Shown: positions 44,759-54,104, counted from the stretch's first letter. The stretch: DNA of 64,000 nt from an uncultured Ruminococcus sp. (GCA_902774325.1 CACYIC010000004.1:62001-126000); one strand, 5' to 3'. Notes: generated from the sequence alone by a model not told the origin. A program made the numbers and translations.

Positions 44759-45685
44759 ATGAACAAGCCGAAAGCAAGTATAATCATGCCGTCGTACAAC
44801 ACCCCCCGGGATTTTCTGCGCGAGGCGGTAAGCAGCGTGCTCAACCAGGCCTACGGGGAGCTTGAGCTGATAATAATAGACGACGGCTCAGCCGTGCCCG
44901 TCAGGGACACGATCGCGGATATAGACGACCGAAGGATAATGATAGTCGAGAACCCCGGCAACAAGGGTCTGCCCTTCACGCTCAACAACGGCATCGCCCA
45001 TTGCTCGGGAAAATACATCTTCCGCATGGATTCCGACGATATCTGCGAAAAAAACCGAATAGAACGTCAGGTCGGCTTTTTCGAGGCACATCCCGAGATA
45101 GACGTCACCGCGACCTTTTCCCGCTCCTTCGGCGACTACGAGGTGCTCTACCGTTCTCCTTCCGGGGACGCTCAGATAAAGGCAGGCTTCCTCTGGAAGA
45201 ACGAGCTGGTGCACCCGACCGTCGGACTCAGGGCGGAAACGGTAAAGAAATACGACGTCCGCTACCGCGTCGGCGCAGCCTCCGAGGACTACGAGCTGTG
45301 GACGCGGATGGCATTTGAATACAACTGCAAATTCGCGGTGATCCCCGAGGAGCTGCTGCGCTATCGGATGCACGGCGGGCAGGTCACCAAAAACAACTCC
45401 GAAAAGCTGCAAAAAAGCGAGCTTGAAATAATCGAGCGCACGCTCAAATCCCTGGATATCGCTCTTTCAGGGGAACAGCTCGCCGCCTACGGCGGAATGA
45501 GAACGGGGCAGTCGCTCGGCGGCAGGGAGCTTTCGGAAGCCCTTTCCGCGATGAAGCAGATCCTCTCGCGGCTTCCCGCCGAGTTGGACAAGACCTATCT
45601 GAAAAAGCTCTACCGCAGGCAGGCTTTGAAATACTGCCTTAAAAACAAACGCCTTTCCGGACTGCCGAAGGTCCTCGGGATATGA
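44759..45685 (+). CDS. GT2 family glycosyltransferase
   Basis: The 308-residue GT-A enzyme begins KASIIMPSYNTPRDFLREAV, with IIIDDGS and the metal-binding DxD motif as RMDSDDICEKNRI, then EDYELWTRM. It inverts at the anomeric carbon and uses a nucleotide sugar. GAGAGAAAG precedes the ATG. It belongs to the same transcript as its neighbours (13-base gap). Confidence 0.91.
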   Translation: MNKPKASIIMPSYNTPRDFLREAVSSVLNQAYGELELIIIDDGSAVPVRDTIADIDDRRIMIVENPGNKGLPFTLNNGIAHCSGKYIFRMDSDDICEKNRIERQVGFFEAHPEIDVTATFSRSFGDYEVLYRSPSGDAQIKAGFLWKNELVHPTVGLRAETVKKYDVRYRVGAASEDYELWTRMAFEYNCKFAVIPEELLRYRMHGGQVTKNNSEKLQKSELEIIERTLKSLDIALSGEQLAAYGGMRTGQSLGGRELSEALSAMKQILSRLPAELDKTYLKKLYRRQALKYCLKNKRLSGLPKVLGI

Positions 45686-45697
45686 TGAGGTGATTAT

Positions 45698-46822
45698 TTG
45701 AAAATCTCGGTACTGACTCTGCAAAATATCAGCAACTACGGCTCGGTTCTGCAGGCGTTCGCGACCAAGCTGTTCTTTGAGTCGATGGGATATCGGACGG
45801 AATTCGTCGATTACTGGCGCGAGAATATGATCGACCGCAACATCGCCCACGAGCTGATACTACACAAAAACCTAAAGCTTAAAAATGTGTGGGGCAAAAC
45901 CGCCCTCACCCGAAATATCGCCGAAAGGCTTCTCACGAATCAAATCGAAAAGCAGGCGGCGCCCTTCCGCTCCTTCGTGAGCGAGAAGCTGAGCGTCAGC
46001 TCAACCCGGTACACCTCTGTCGAGCAGCTGAACTCCGACCCGCCCGAGGCGGACGTTTACTGCGTCGGCAGCGATCAGGTTTGGAATTCCGAATGGAACG
46101 GCGGCTTTGACAAATGCTTCTGCCTTAGCTACGCAAAAAGCGGCAAGCCCAAGCTCGCGTTCTCATCAAGCTTCGGAGTCGACAGGCTCCCCGAGGACGA
46201 GGGCAAAAAGGTAAAGGCGCTGCTCTCGGATTTCGACGCAGTGACGGTCAGAGAGGAATCCGCCGTCAGCCTGCTGAAGGGTCTGGGGATCAAATCGGAA
46301 TGCATCCTCGACCCCACCCTGCTGGTCAGCCGCGAGGTCTGGCTTGAGCAGACAGACGCTAAAATCGCCGAAAAGCAGCCATATATCCTCGTCTATCAGC
46401 TCAACAGGAGCGCCGAGTTCGACGCTATCGTAAATAGCGCCGCCGAGAAATACGGCAAAAGGGTAGTCAGGATAGAATACAGGGAGTCGGACAGCGAGGG
46501 CGAGCATATCATCCTTCCCTCGGTGACGGAGTGGATCTCCTATTTCCGCTATGCCGATTACGTTATTACCGACTCGTTCCACGGAACAGCCTTCTCGCTG
46601 CTCTTTCAAAGGCAGTTCGTCGATTTCCTGCCCGATAAGTATTCGGGACGCATCAACAGCATACTCAGACTGCTCGGTCTTGAGGAGCGCAGGATCGAAA
46701 CACCCGACGGAGTCGCGGTCCTCGAAAATGAGATCGACTACGGCAGAGTCGCCGCTGCGCTCGAGCGCGAAGCCGAAAAAGCAAAAAACATCTTTTCAAA
46801 GGTAATGAAGAAATATGAATAA
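45698..46822 (+). CDS. Polysaccharide pyruvyl transferase family protein
   Basis: The 374-residue protein begins KISVLTLQNISNYGSVLQAF, the family hallmark, followed by VGSDQVWN, ILDPTLLVSRE and TDSFHGTAFS. Family members transfer pyruvate from PEP to sugars as a ketal, adding negative charge. The start is TTG, chosen because GAGG lies 7 bases before it. The 3' end overlaps the polymerase gene by 8 bases. A second, similar gene is at 50918, each accompanied by an FrhB-like protein. Confidence 0.88.
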   Translation: MKISVLTLQNISNYGSVLQAFATKLFFESMGYRTEFVDYWRENMIDRNIAHELILHKNLKLKNVWGKTALTRNIAERLLTNQIEKQAAPFRSFVSEKLSVSSTRYTSVEQLNSDPPEADVYCVGSDQVWNSEWNGGFDKCFCLSYAKSGKPKLAFSSSFGVDRLPEDEGKKVKALLSDFDAVTVREESAVSLLKGLGIKSECILDPTLLVSREVWLEQTDAKIAEKQPYILVYQLNRSAEFDAIVNSAAEKYGKRVVRIEYRESDSEGEHIILPSVTEWISYFRYADYVITDSFHGTAFSLLFQRQFVDFLPDKYSGRINSILRLLGLEERRIETPDGVAVLENEIDYGRVAAALEREAEKAKNIFSKVMKKYE

Positions 46823-48089
46823 TATCGTCATAAAAAAGAAAAACCTGATAGAATTCTTTTTCGGTTTGCTGCTGACCGGATTTATCGCGGTGGTCGTTTA
46901 CAACCCCAGCGGTCTGTTCAGCGTTTCCGGCAACACCACGCGCTTATGCTTTCTCGGGATCTCAGTCGTGAGTCTGATAATTGTTTTTATCATGCCACGC
47001 AAGTACAAAAAAGATATTTCCTTTTTAAAATCCAAGGTTCTGCTGTACTTTATTCTCCCCGACGCCGCCCTGATGCTGCTCAGCTTTATCGTCACGTTTC
47101 TTGAGCACGAAAGAAGCTCCATCTACTCGACCACCTGGTACCTGTTCTTCAGCCGGTTTGTTCTGGTCCTGTTTTTGTGGAGCTGCATCAGACTGCTGGG
47201 CAAAAAGGCGGTAACGTATTTCTTCTGGGGCTGCGCACTGAGCTATCTCTACACGCTTATCAATTATTTCAGGGATACAGGCTTCCTCGAAGGTCTGCAA
47301 AAATCTACGATCGGCTCCTACCGACTGACTATAGAAGTCCATAATATGACGTATATATTCGGCTACCTGTTCCTGTTCTTCGCGATCATGGATACCGGAT
47401 CAAGAAGAAGCCGTATCCTCAAAAGTGCCCTCTGTCTGATCTTTGTGTATTTCGGGCAAAAGCGAATGGTGCTTATCGCCGTATTCACCGGTCTGATAAT
47501 CTGGCTGGCGCTGCACAGATTCCAGGGCAAATCGAGAAAAATAATCGTCAGGATCCTTTGCGTTGCCGCGATCTTCATCGCCATGTTCTACATCTACTCG
47601 ATAACCTCGGGATTATTCGCGAAATTTGTAAACGACAACGACATCGAAACCTCCTCAAGGCTGAAATTCTACACCTACTTCGCCCAGGATCTGCCGTTCT
47701 CGCCGTTCTATCTCGGAAGAGGAATCACTTACACCGACGTTATCATGGCGTCGGACGCCGGTATGTCGGCACTTAACCTTCATACCGCGACAACGCTTCA
47801 CAATGATTTTCTGCGCGTATATATCGGCGTAGGCATGATACCCACCATTATCTATCTGGGCGTCATAATGTACACCAGAACACTGTCGATACAGAAAAGA
47901 CTCGATGAAAGGGTCGGCTTCTTTTACTTCGCCCTGACAATAACCTACTATATGAACTGGTTCGCCTCAAACGCCGGACTGGAGATGTGGTGCTACAGCG
48001 GATATGTTATCTGCGTTCTCGCCATCCTGATCGAGGAAAGCGAAAAAAAGAACGAAGCCGGAATAAGACTGCAGCCGAGAAAACTCTGA
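46815..48089 (+). CDS. Wzy-like polysaccharide polymerase (O-antigen ligase family)
   Basis: Integral membrane protein of 424 residues with about 11-12 spans and a large extracytoplasmic loop around residues 280-330, the topology of Wzy polymerases and O-antigen ligases. The function is inferred from topology and from position between the glycosyltransferases and the flippase; sequence conservation in this family is weak. Base composition is more AT-rich in the first 300 bases than in the neighbours. Its start overlaps the pyruvyl transferase gene. Confidence 0.78.
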   Translation: MNNIVIKKKNLIEFFFGLLLTGFIAVVVYNPSGLFSVSGNTTRLCFLGISVVSLIIVFIMPRKYKKDISFLKSKVLLYFILPDAALMLLSFIVTFLEHERSSIYSTTWYLFFSRFVLVLFLWSCIRLLGKKAVTYFFWGCALSYLYTLINYFRDTGFLEGLQKSTIGSYRLTIEVHNMTYIFGYLFLFFAIMDTGSRRSRILKSALCLIFVYFGQKRMVLIAVFTGLIIWLALHRFQGKSRKIIVRILCVAAIFIAMFYIYSITSGLFAKFVNDNDIETSSRLKFYTYFAQDLPFSPFYLGRGITYTDVIMASDAGMSALNLHTATTLHNDFLRVYIGVGMIPTIIYLGVIMYTRTLSIQKRLDERVGFFYFALTITYYMNWFASNAGLEMWCYSGYVICVLAILIEESEKKNEAGIRLQPRKL

Positions 48090-48188
48090 GCAGGACTTTC
48101 ATCGGCTCCGAACGCCTCTTGCACGGCTGATACTGTTTTCCGATAAGCCGATTCAGAACAAGGGCGACTTCTAAGGATTGAACAACGG

Positions 48189-49265
48189 ATGAAACTATTT
48201 GAAGAAAAAAAAGACTGCTGCGGCTGCGGCGCCTGTCAAAGCGTTTGTCCCAAGAACGCGATAGTCATGAGCTTTGACGAATACGGTTGCGCTTATCCCG
48301 AAATAAACCGGGACAAGTGCGTCGATTGCGGGGCTTGCGTCAGGGTTTGTCCCATGCCGCGACGCGACCGCGTTTCCGTCCCCGAAAAAGCCTACGCCGC
48401 CGCGGACTCCACCGACGGCATACTCAGCTCGGCTTCGGGCGGCGTTTTCTTCTCACTCGGCAGCTCTGCGCTGAAAAACGGCGCCGTTCTTTTCGGCTGC
48501 GCGTGGTCGACCGAATCCGATACCCTGACCCCGATAATGACCTCGGCGCGCAACAGAGATGAGCTTGAGCTGCTGCAGGGCTCAAAATATGTTCAGGCTG
48601 AGGCAAACGGCTTTTACCGCGCGGTGAAGGACGAGCTTGACGCGGGAAAAGAGGTCGTTTTTTCAGGCACGCCCTGCCAGAACGCCGCTCTCAAAAACTA
48701 TCTCGGCAAGCCTTACGACGGGCTTTACCTGATCGATATAATATGCCACGGAGTCCCCGGCACGGAGTTTTTCCGCGATTTTGTACGGCAGTACGAGGAC
48801 GACCACCGCAAAAAGGTCAAATATATCCGCTTCCGCGACAAGATCCACAGCTGGGGTCTGAACGGCTCCGTCACGCTTTCCAAAAACAAAGAGCGCGCGG
48901 GCGACCTCACTATAGGGGATTTCTGGGGGATCGAAACGGAGCATCCCGAGCTTGTTGAGGCGGGAGCCCTCAGCATCGACCGAGGCGTTTCCTGCGTCCT
49001 CGTCAACACCGCAAGGGGAGAAAAGCTGCTTGAGCGCTTCGGCGGCAAGCTTATCCTTTATCCGAGCGAATTTCAAAAAATAGCCGCCCACAACGAGCAG
49101 CTCCGCAAGCCAAGCTCCAAGGGCTCCGAAAGAGATACGGTTATGGAAAGCTACAGGCTCAAGGGCTACAAGGGCGTCGAGGAGTGCTTCTCAAAGGAAA
49201 AGACGCTCAAATGGCGCGGGAAATGGATCAGCCGAAGGATAAAGCGGCGGCTTAAAAGCTTTTAA
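48189..49265 (+). CDS. 4Fe-4S FrhB-like flavoprotein (coenzyme F420 hydrogenase beta subunit family), first copy
   Basis: The 358-residue protein starts with two 4Fe-4S motifs, CCGCGACQSVCP (Cys10, 13, 16, 20) and CVDCGACVRVCP. The FrhB/FdhB N- and C-terminal domains follow (SASGGVFFSLG, LQGSKYVQAE, FSGTPCQNAAL, IICHGVPG, TIGDFWGI). In archaea this fold reduces coenzyme F420. In Firmicute capsule loci, where F420 is usually absent, the role is unknown; a redox modification of a sugar or of the pyruvyl transferase product is possible. A Wzx flippase gene follows after 106 bp. Confidence 0.87.
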   Translation: MKLFEEKKDCCGCGACQSVCPKNAIVMSFDEYGCAYPEINRDKCVDCGACVRVCPMPRRDRVSVPEKAYAAADSTDGILSSASGGVFFSLGSSALKNGAVLFGCAWSTESDTLTPIMTSARNRDELELLQGSKYVQAEANGFYRAVKDELDAGKEVVFSGTPCQNAALKNYLGKPYDGLYLIDIICHGVPGTEFFRDFVRQYEDDHRKKVKYIRFRDKIHSWGLNGSVTLSKNKERAGDLTIGDFWGIETEHPELVEAGALSIDRGVSCVLVNTARGEKLLERFGGKLILYPSEFQKIAAHNEQLRKPSSKGSERDTVMESYRLKGYKGVEECFSKEKTLKWRGKWISRRIKRRLKSF

Positions 49266-49270
49266 ATCTA

Positions 49271-49302
49271 CACCGCACAATTAGCGGCGTGCGCCTTGCG
49301 GT
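49271..49302. repeat. Palindromic intergenic repeat, copy F
   Basis: ACCGCA - ... - TGCGGT around an inner GGCGTGCGCC. It lies 6 bases after the FrhB-like stop and before the flippase. Confidence 0.6.
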
Positions 49303-49371
49303 CTTAGCTCCGCAATACTCTTCCCCGCCGTCCCCGGGATCCGTCACAATGATTTTGGAAGGAAAACATCT

Positions 49372-50904
49372 ATGAATAAAAAAAGAATGTCCTACAACGT
49401 GATCGCGCAGATCATTTCCGCGCTTTGCGCGGCTGCCGTCAGCGTTTTTCTGACGCCCTTTATCGTAAAGAATCTGGGTCAGGAATCCTACGGCTTTGTG
49501 GGACTCGCCAACAACTTCACGAGCTATATAACGATGTTCACCATCGCGCTCAACGGAATGCTCTCGCGCTACGTCACAATAGAATATACGAAGAAGAACT
49601 ATGAGGAAGCCTCGGGCTATTTTTCGACCGCATTTATCACCGAGGTGATACTCGCGATCATCCTGGTATTTCCCCTGGGCTTCATTTCGGCAAAGCTCGA
49701 CGTGTTCCTCAACATCTCGCCGGAAATAGTCGGAGATGTAAAGATCCTGTGGGCGCTGATGTTCTTTGCCTTCCTCGCGGGTCTTGCCAACGAAAGCCTG
49801 GGCAGCTCCGCCTTTGCTACCAACCGCGTCGATATCAAGGCGACCATCACTATCTCGATGAATATTGTCAGGGCGCTGGTGCTGCTGGTTTCCTTCCTCT
49901 TCTTTACTCCCCAGATGTGGTACGTCGGACTGGCGACGATCGCCGGAAACCTGACCACCATAATCGGAAACTATTGGTGCAAGAAAAAGCTTTTGCCCGA
50001 GGTCAAGATCTCGCGCAAATACTACAACAAAAAATATATCAAGCAGCTGTTGGTGGTCGGCGTTTGGAACTCGCTGAACAGGCTCCAGCAGGTATTGTAC
50101 ACCGGCTTGGATCTGCTTTTGACAAACCTCTTCGTCGACAGCGTACAGATGGGTCTGCTTTCGGTCGCAAAGACCATACCCATGCAGATCTCCAACTTCA
50201 TCAGCACGATCTCGGCGACCTTTGACCCGTCGATGACGATCGCCTACGGCGAGGGCAACAAGCAAAAGTTTCTGGATCAGACGATCCTCGCCATGAAGAT
50301 GTGCGGGCTTCTGTGCTCGGTTCCTATAATAGGCTTTGTCTGCTTCGGCAGGAGCTTCTACTCGCTTTGGGTAGATTCCCTCTCCCCCGAGGATATACTC
50401 AAGGTGCATATCCTCTCGGTGCTCACCCTGCTCCCGCAGGTTTTCAGCGTATATATTTATCCGCTCTACACCGTAAACAATATCACCTGCAAGCTCAAGG
50501 TTCCCGTGCTCGTGAGCCTGGGTATCGGCGTGGCGAATATCGCCATCGTTTATATACTTTTACAGACAACCGATCTCGGCGTTTACGCCGTCGCCGGAGT
50601 AAGCTCCGTGCTCTGGATCATCAGGATCTTTACCTTCGTGCCGATCTACGCGGCTATGAATATCCAAGTCAAAAAGCGAACCTTCTATAAACCGCTGCTC
50701 AGAGGCGTATGCAATGTCGCGGCGCTGATCGCGGTTTTCAGCCTCATCAATCACTTCGTTCCCTGCAGAAACTGGCTTACCCTCGGAGTGACCTGCGTGG
50801 GCGCGGGAATACTCGGATATCTCATAAGCTCCGTTATTATCTTCGGCCCGAAAACCCCTGTCAGGGCGGCTCGCTCCGTTCTTGCCAAAATCAAAAGGAA
50901 GTAA
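49372..50904 (+). CDS. Wzx-like polysaccharide flippase (MOP superfamily)
   Basis: The 510-residue protein has about 14 membrane spans and the family's N-terminal SYNVIAQIISALCAAAVSVF - LTPFIVKNLGQESYG pattern. It should flip lipid-linked repeat units from the inner to the outer face for polymerisation by the Wzy-like protein. TTTGGAAGGAAAACATCT precedes the ATG. Its presence makes this a Wzy-dependent pathway rather than ABC-transporter type. Confidence 0.92.
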   Translation: MNKKRMSYNVIAQIISALCAAAVSVFLTPFIVKNLGQESYGFVGLANNFTSYITMFTIALNGMLSRYVTIEYTKKNYEEASGYFSTAFITEVILAIILVFPLGFISAKLDVFLNISPEIVGDVKILWALMFFAFLAGLANESLGSSAFATNRVDIKATITISMNIVRALVLLVSFLFFTPQMWYVGLATIAGNLTTIIGNYWCKKKLLPEVKISRKYYNKKYIKQLLVVGVWNSLNRLQQVLYTGLDLLLTNLFVDSVQMGLLSVAKTIPMQISNFISTISATFDPSMTIAYGEGNKQKFLDQTILAMKMCGLLCSVPIIGFVCFGRSFYSLWVDSLSPEDILKVHILSVLTLLPQVFSVYIYPLYTVNNITCKLKVPVLVSLGIGVANIAIVYILLQTTDLGVYAVAGVSSVLWIIRIFTFVPIYAAMNIQVKKRTFYKPLLRGVCNVAALIAVFSLINHFVPCRNWLTLGVTCVGAGILGYLISSVIIFGPKTPVRAARSVLAKIKRK

Positions 50905-50917
50905 GGGATACCGCTTT

Positions 50918-52009
50918 ATGAAGGTTGGAATCGTAACAGTTTATGACTCTCAGAATATCGGCTCGTTTCTTCAGGCGTTCGCTCTCCAGGAGTTTGTGCG
51001 CTCAAACGGCGACGAGCCGTTTGTTATACAGACGCGTTCCGAAAAGACCGCGAAAAATATCTTTCTGGGGCGCGACAGGGACACTCTGAAAAAGAATCCC
51101 AAGCTCATGCTCAGATATACGCGCAACTATCTTTTCAGGCACGATCAGATCACTCAGAGAGAGCTGAAATTCGAGAACTACAAAAAGGACTGGAAGCGGC
51201 TCAATATCGTTTCGGTCGAAAAAGCCAACGAGCTGGGGCTCGATTTGGTCTTGTTCGGCAGCGATGAGATCTGGAACGTGAACGTCCCCGCCTTTGAAAA
51301 GGAGATCATGTACGGAGGCGGAATAAACGCCCGCATCAAGGCGGGCTACGCCGTCAGCGCGGGTCACGCCGTCGCGAAGGATTTCAAAAGCTTTCCGGGA
51401 CTTGTCAGGCAGATCTCCGGACTCGATTCGATCCTTGTCAGGGACGACCACACCGCCGAGCTTCTGAAAAGCTTCGGGCTGTCCGCCGACGGCAAGGTAT
51501 TTGACCCGACCCTGCAGATCAGGCTGACGGACTGCCTCGGCAATGACTTTAATATTCCCGACGAGAATTATATTCTGATCTACTCCTATCTCGTCCCCGA
51601 GGAGATCCGCGGCTGCATCCGTAAATTCGCCGAGGAAAAGGGACTCAAGACCGTCGCGGTCTCGCTGTATCACGACTGGTGCGACGAATATATCAACTGC
51701 TCGCCGCTCGAGATCGGCGCGGTATTTACCAAAGCGAAATACGTCTACACCTCTACCTTCCACGGAACCATCCTATCGCTGCTCTACCACAAGCAGGTCG
51801 CGGCTGCCGGCGAAAAGAAAAAGGTCGTCGAGCTGCTGACCGCGCTCGGCATGGAGGAGCTGCTGATAGACAAAAGCTGCACTCCTGAAGGCTTCTCCGA
51901 GAAGCTCGGGAAAAAACCTGATTACGAGGCGCTGGAACGCAGGCTTTCGCGGATCCGCGAGGAGAGCGTCGGCGCGTATTCGAGAATAAAGGAACTTAAA
52001 AATGGATAA
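50918..52009 (+). CDS. Polysaccharide pyruvyl transferase family protein, second copy
   Basis: The 363-residue protein begins KVGIVTVYDSQNIGSFLQAF and has FGSDEIWN, FDPTLQIRL and STFHGTILSLLY, all parallel to the copy at 45698 but clearly divergent. The upstream extension to 50882 overlaps the flippase; ATG 50918 after AAGGGA is chosen. The 3' end overlaps the FrhB-like gene by 8 bases, so the pair is translationally coupled. In this copy the Asp-Glu in FGSDE replaces Asp-Gln of the first copy. Confidence 0.87.
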   Translation: MKVGIVTVYDSQNIGSFLQAFALQEFVRSNGDEPFVIQTRSEKTAKNIFLGRDRDTLKKNPKLMLRYTRNYLFRHDQITQRELKFENYKKDWKRLNIVSVEKANELGLDLVLFGSDEIWNVNVPAFEKEIMYGGGINARIKAGYAVSAGHAVAKDFKSFPGLVRQISGLDSILVRDDHTAELLKSFGLSADGKVFDPTLQIRLTDCLGNDFNIPDENYILIYSYLVPEEIRGCIRKFAEEKGLKTVAVSLYHDWCDEYINCSPLEIGAVFTKAKYVYTSTFHGTILSLLYHKQVAAAGEKKKVVELLTALGMEELLIDKSCTPEGFSEKLGKKPDYEALERRLSRIREESVGAYSRIKELKNG

Positions 52010-53195
52010 CAGCGTTTGTGATCTGAAAAAATGCACGGGCTGCGGCGCGTGCGCATATACCTGTCCTGTCGGCTGTATTTCGATCAACGAGCACAGCGAC
52101 GGAAACAAATACCCCGAGATCGACCGCGAAAAATGCGTGAGCTGCGGAAAGTGCGGGAAGGTCTGCCCGCAGCTCTCGCCCGTTGAAAAGCATAAAAGCC
52201 TCGCGGCTTACGCGGCGTTCAACACGGACACGGAGGCTTATGAATACAGCGCCTCGGGCGGCGCCGCGAGCGCGATCTGCGACTACGCCGTTTCAAGGGG
52301 CGCTCTCTTCGTCGGCGCCTCCGCTGATGAAAATGGCTTCGTCAAGCTCGGTATATTTGACAGCGTTGACGCAATAAAGAAAACCCGCAATTCAAAATAC
52401 GTTTTCAGCGAGATGTACGGCGTTCTCCCGGAGCTTGAAAAGCGGCTCAAAGAGGGCAGGGAGATATTCTTCATCGGTCTGCCCTGTCAGGTCGCCGCCG
52501 CAAGGAAGCTCTTTGAGGGGAGATACGGCGACCGGCTGTTCTTCGTCGATCTCGTTTGTCACGGCATCACCCCTTATAAATACCTTGAACAGCATATCAG
52601 GGAGATAGAAGGTAAGCTCGGCAAAACCGCCTGCCGCATATCCTTCAGGGAACCCGGAAAAGAGGACAAGCCCTCCGTTTACGCTCTCTCCTGCTTTGAC
52701 AGCGAGGGCAACAGGTTTTACTCGAAGCGCACTGTTGACGGCGACGCCTATCAGTACGCCTACCACCGCGCCGTCGCCTACAGGGAAAACTGCTACTCCT
52801 GTATTTACGCCGCTCCCGAGCGCTGCGGCGACCTCACGCTCGGCGATTTTCGCGCCTTTGACCTGGTCAGTAACCTTCCCAAGCGTCTTTCCTCGGTCAT
52901 TGTCAATACCGAGAGGGGCGCGGCGCTGATCGAAGCGCTTGTCGAAAGCAAAAGGCTCAGCGCTATCGAAAGACCTGTTTCAGAGCCGGCGCGCTACGAC
53001 AGGCAGCTCTCCTCGCCTTCTCAAAAATCCGAGGACAGACTCGCCTTTGAGAAAAACATGGCTGAAAGCGGCGGCGACTTCAACAAATCGATCGCTCAGC
53101 TCTGCGAAAAGAACCTGAAAAAAGAAAAGCTTGATTCCAAAAAAAGAGGAATCAAGCAGAAGATAAAAAAGCTGCTTCGCCACGCAAAGACCTGA
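52002..53195 (+). CDS. 4Fe-4S FrhB-like flavoprotein, second copy
   Basis: The 397-residue paralogue of the protein at 48189. It has CTGCGACAYTCP (Cys11, 14, 17, 21) and CVSCGKCGKVCP, then SASGGAASAIC, KKTRNSKYVFSEM, GLPCQVAA, LVCHGITPY and TLGDFRAFD. It is coupled to the pyruvyl transferase-like gene by overlap, which argues that the two proteins act together. Ends the plus-strand cluster; a palindromic repeat follows. Confidence 0.87.
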   Translation: MDNSVCDLKKCTGCGACAYTCPVGCISINEHSDGNKYPEIDREKCVSCGKCGKVCPQLSPVEKHKSLAAYAAFNTDTEAYEYSASGGAASAICDYAVSRGALFVGASADENGFVKLGIFDSVDAIKKTRNSKYVFSEMYGVLPELEKRLKEGREIFFIGLPCQVAAARKLFEGRYGDRLFFVDLVCHGITPYKYLEQHIREIEGKLGKTACRISFREPGKEDKPSVYALSCFDSEGNRFYSKRTVDGDAYQYAYHRAVAYRENCYSCIYAAPERCGDLTLGDFRAFDLVSNLPKRLSSVIVNTERGAALIEALVESKRLSAIERPVSEPARYDRQLSSPSQKSEDRLAFEKNMAESGGDFNKSIAQLCEKNLKKEKLDSKKRGIKQKIKKLLRHAKT

Positions 53196-53231
53196 GGCGG
53201 CACCGCATACCCGGATTATTCGGTATTGTCC
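53196..53231 (+). repeat. Palindromic intergenic repeat, copy G, at the cluster end
   Basis: GGCGGCACCG... and CGGTATTGTCC form a degenerate stem with G-T pairs. It begins directly after the last stop codon of the polysaccharide cluster, where a terminator is expected. Confidence 0.55.
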
Positions 53232-53267
53232 TGAAGCGAAACGCCGGGGCGGTTTGCGGGCTTTGAT

Positions 53268-53954
53268 TTAGTTGACCGTTCCGTTGACGATTTGAGCGTA
53301 CTGCTCCTCGGGGATCATCGGAGAGGCGATCTCCTTTAACAGTTCCTCGTCAATAGTTCCGCTCCCGGCATATTGCCTGCCCGCTTTTCGTATCAGCGCA
53401 AGCCGAGGCTCAGTGACGACCGCCGCCTCGGGCGCGTTGAACATCGGGCTTTCGGGAACGGTTATCATCGTGTGCCCGTTCGGGAAGCACCTTACAAACT
53501 GCATTACGGCAGGCTCAAAATTGTGCCTGCTGTTCGGGAAACCGCAGCCGCAGATCATTAAATATTTCAGGCGGCTGAAATCCGCCTGTCCGACGTGCTC
53601 GTATCTGTCGCCGACCTTTCGCATCGCCATGGATGACAGCGGCAGCGTGCGGTCGAGCAGAGCCTTTAGCGGCGCGGGCATACCGTAGCAGTAGAGCGGA
53701 TAGCTCCATATCAGCAGCTCGCTGTCAAGGATCTCCTCAAGGATCCCGCGCATATCGTCGTGATGGATACAATCGCCGCCGTTGCGCATACAGGCAAAGC
53801 AGCCGGTACAGTATTCGATATGCTTATCGATCACGTCTATCACGCGCGTCTCGTTTTCCGCGACCTCGTTCATTCCGTCGAGGAAGGCTCGGGTGATGCG
53901 CATGGTATCGCTTTTCTCCCTCTTTGGACTCCCGTTAAATATCAATATTTTCAT
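53268..53954 (-). CDS. Flavodoxin-like NAD(P)H-dependent oxidoreductase
   Basis: FMN-binding oxidoreductase of 228 residues. KILIFNGSPKREKSDTMRI is the phosphate-binding loop, CTGCFACM (with a third Cys in GDCI) matches the iron-sulfur flavoprotein or NADPH-dependent FMN reductase subgroup, and WSYPLYCYGMPAPLKALLDR is the family loop. Likely reduces quinones, nitro compounds or disulfides, but the substrate is unknown. The start is ATG 53954 after GGAGG; the earlier ATG overlaps that site. It has a perfect promoter with an overlapping inverted repeat, so it is probably repressed until needed. Confidence 0.88.
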   Translation of the reverse strand: MKILIFNGSPKREKSDTMRITRAFLDGMNEVAENETRVIDVIDKHIEYCTGCFACMRNGGDCIHHDDMRGILEEILDSELLIWSYPLYCYGMPAPLKALLDRTLPLSSMAMRKVGDRYEHVGQADFSRLKYLMICGCGFPNSRHNFEPAVMQFVRCFPNGHTMITVPESPMFNAPEAAVVTEPRLALIRKAGRQYAGSGTIDEELLKEIASPMIPEEQYAQIVNGTVN

Positions 53955-54065
53955 TGCGTTTCCTCCGTTCTTCACTCTCCGGCTGTTTTCTCCGCGAATA
54001 TCGTCCGTCAGCCTCCGATAGCCTATCCCTCGTTCTCATATCAGCCGGCGATTCCTGCTAATAGC

Positions 54066-54088
54066 CTTTAGCTTCATTATAGCTAAAG
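54066..54088. promoter_or_regulatory. Candidate operator over the oxidoreductase -10
   Basis: CTTTAGC - 9 bases - GCTAAAG, with the -10 TATAAT lying in the spacer. Each arm is flanked by a further TAG/CTA-like match (ATAGC, ATTAGC). The placement fits a repressor site. Confidence 0.65.
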
Positions 54089-54104
54089 TTCATTAGCCTG
54101 TCAA
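54076..54104 (-). promoter_or_regulatory. Promoter of the flavodoxin-like oxidoreductase
   Basis: On the minus strand TTGACA - 17 bases - TATAAT, a perfect consensus. Confidence 0.92.
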
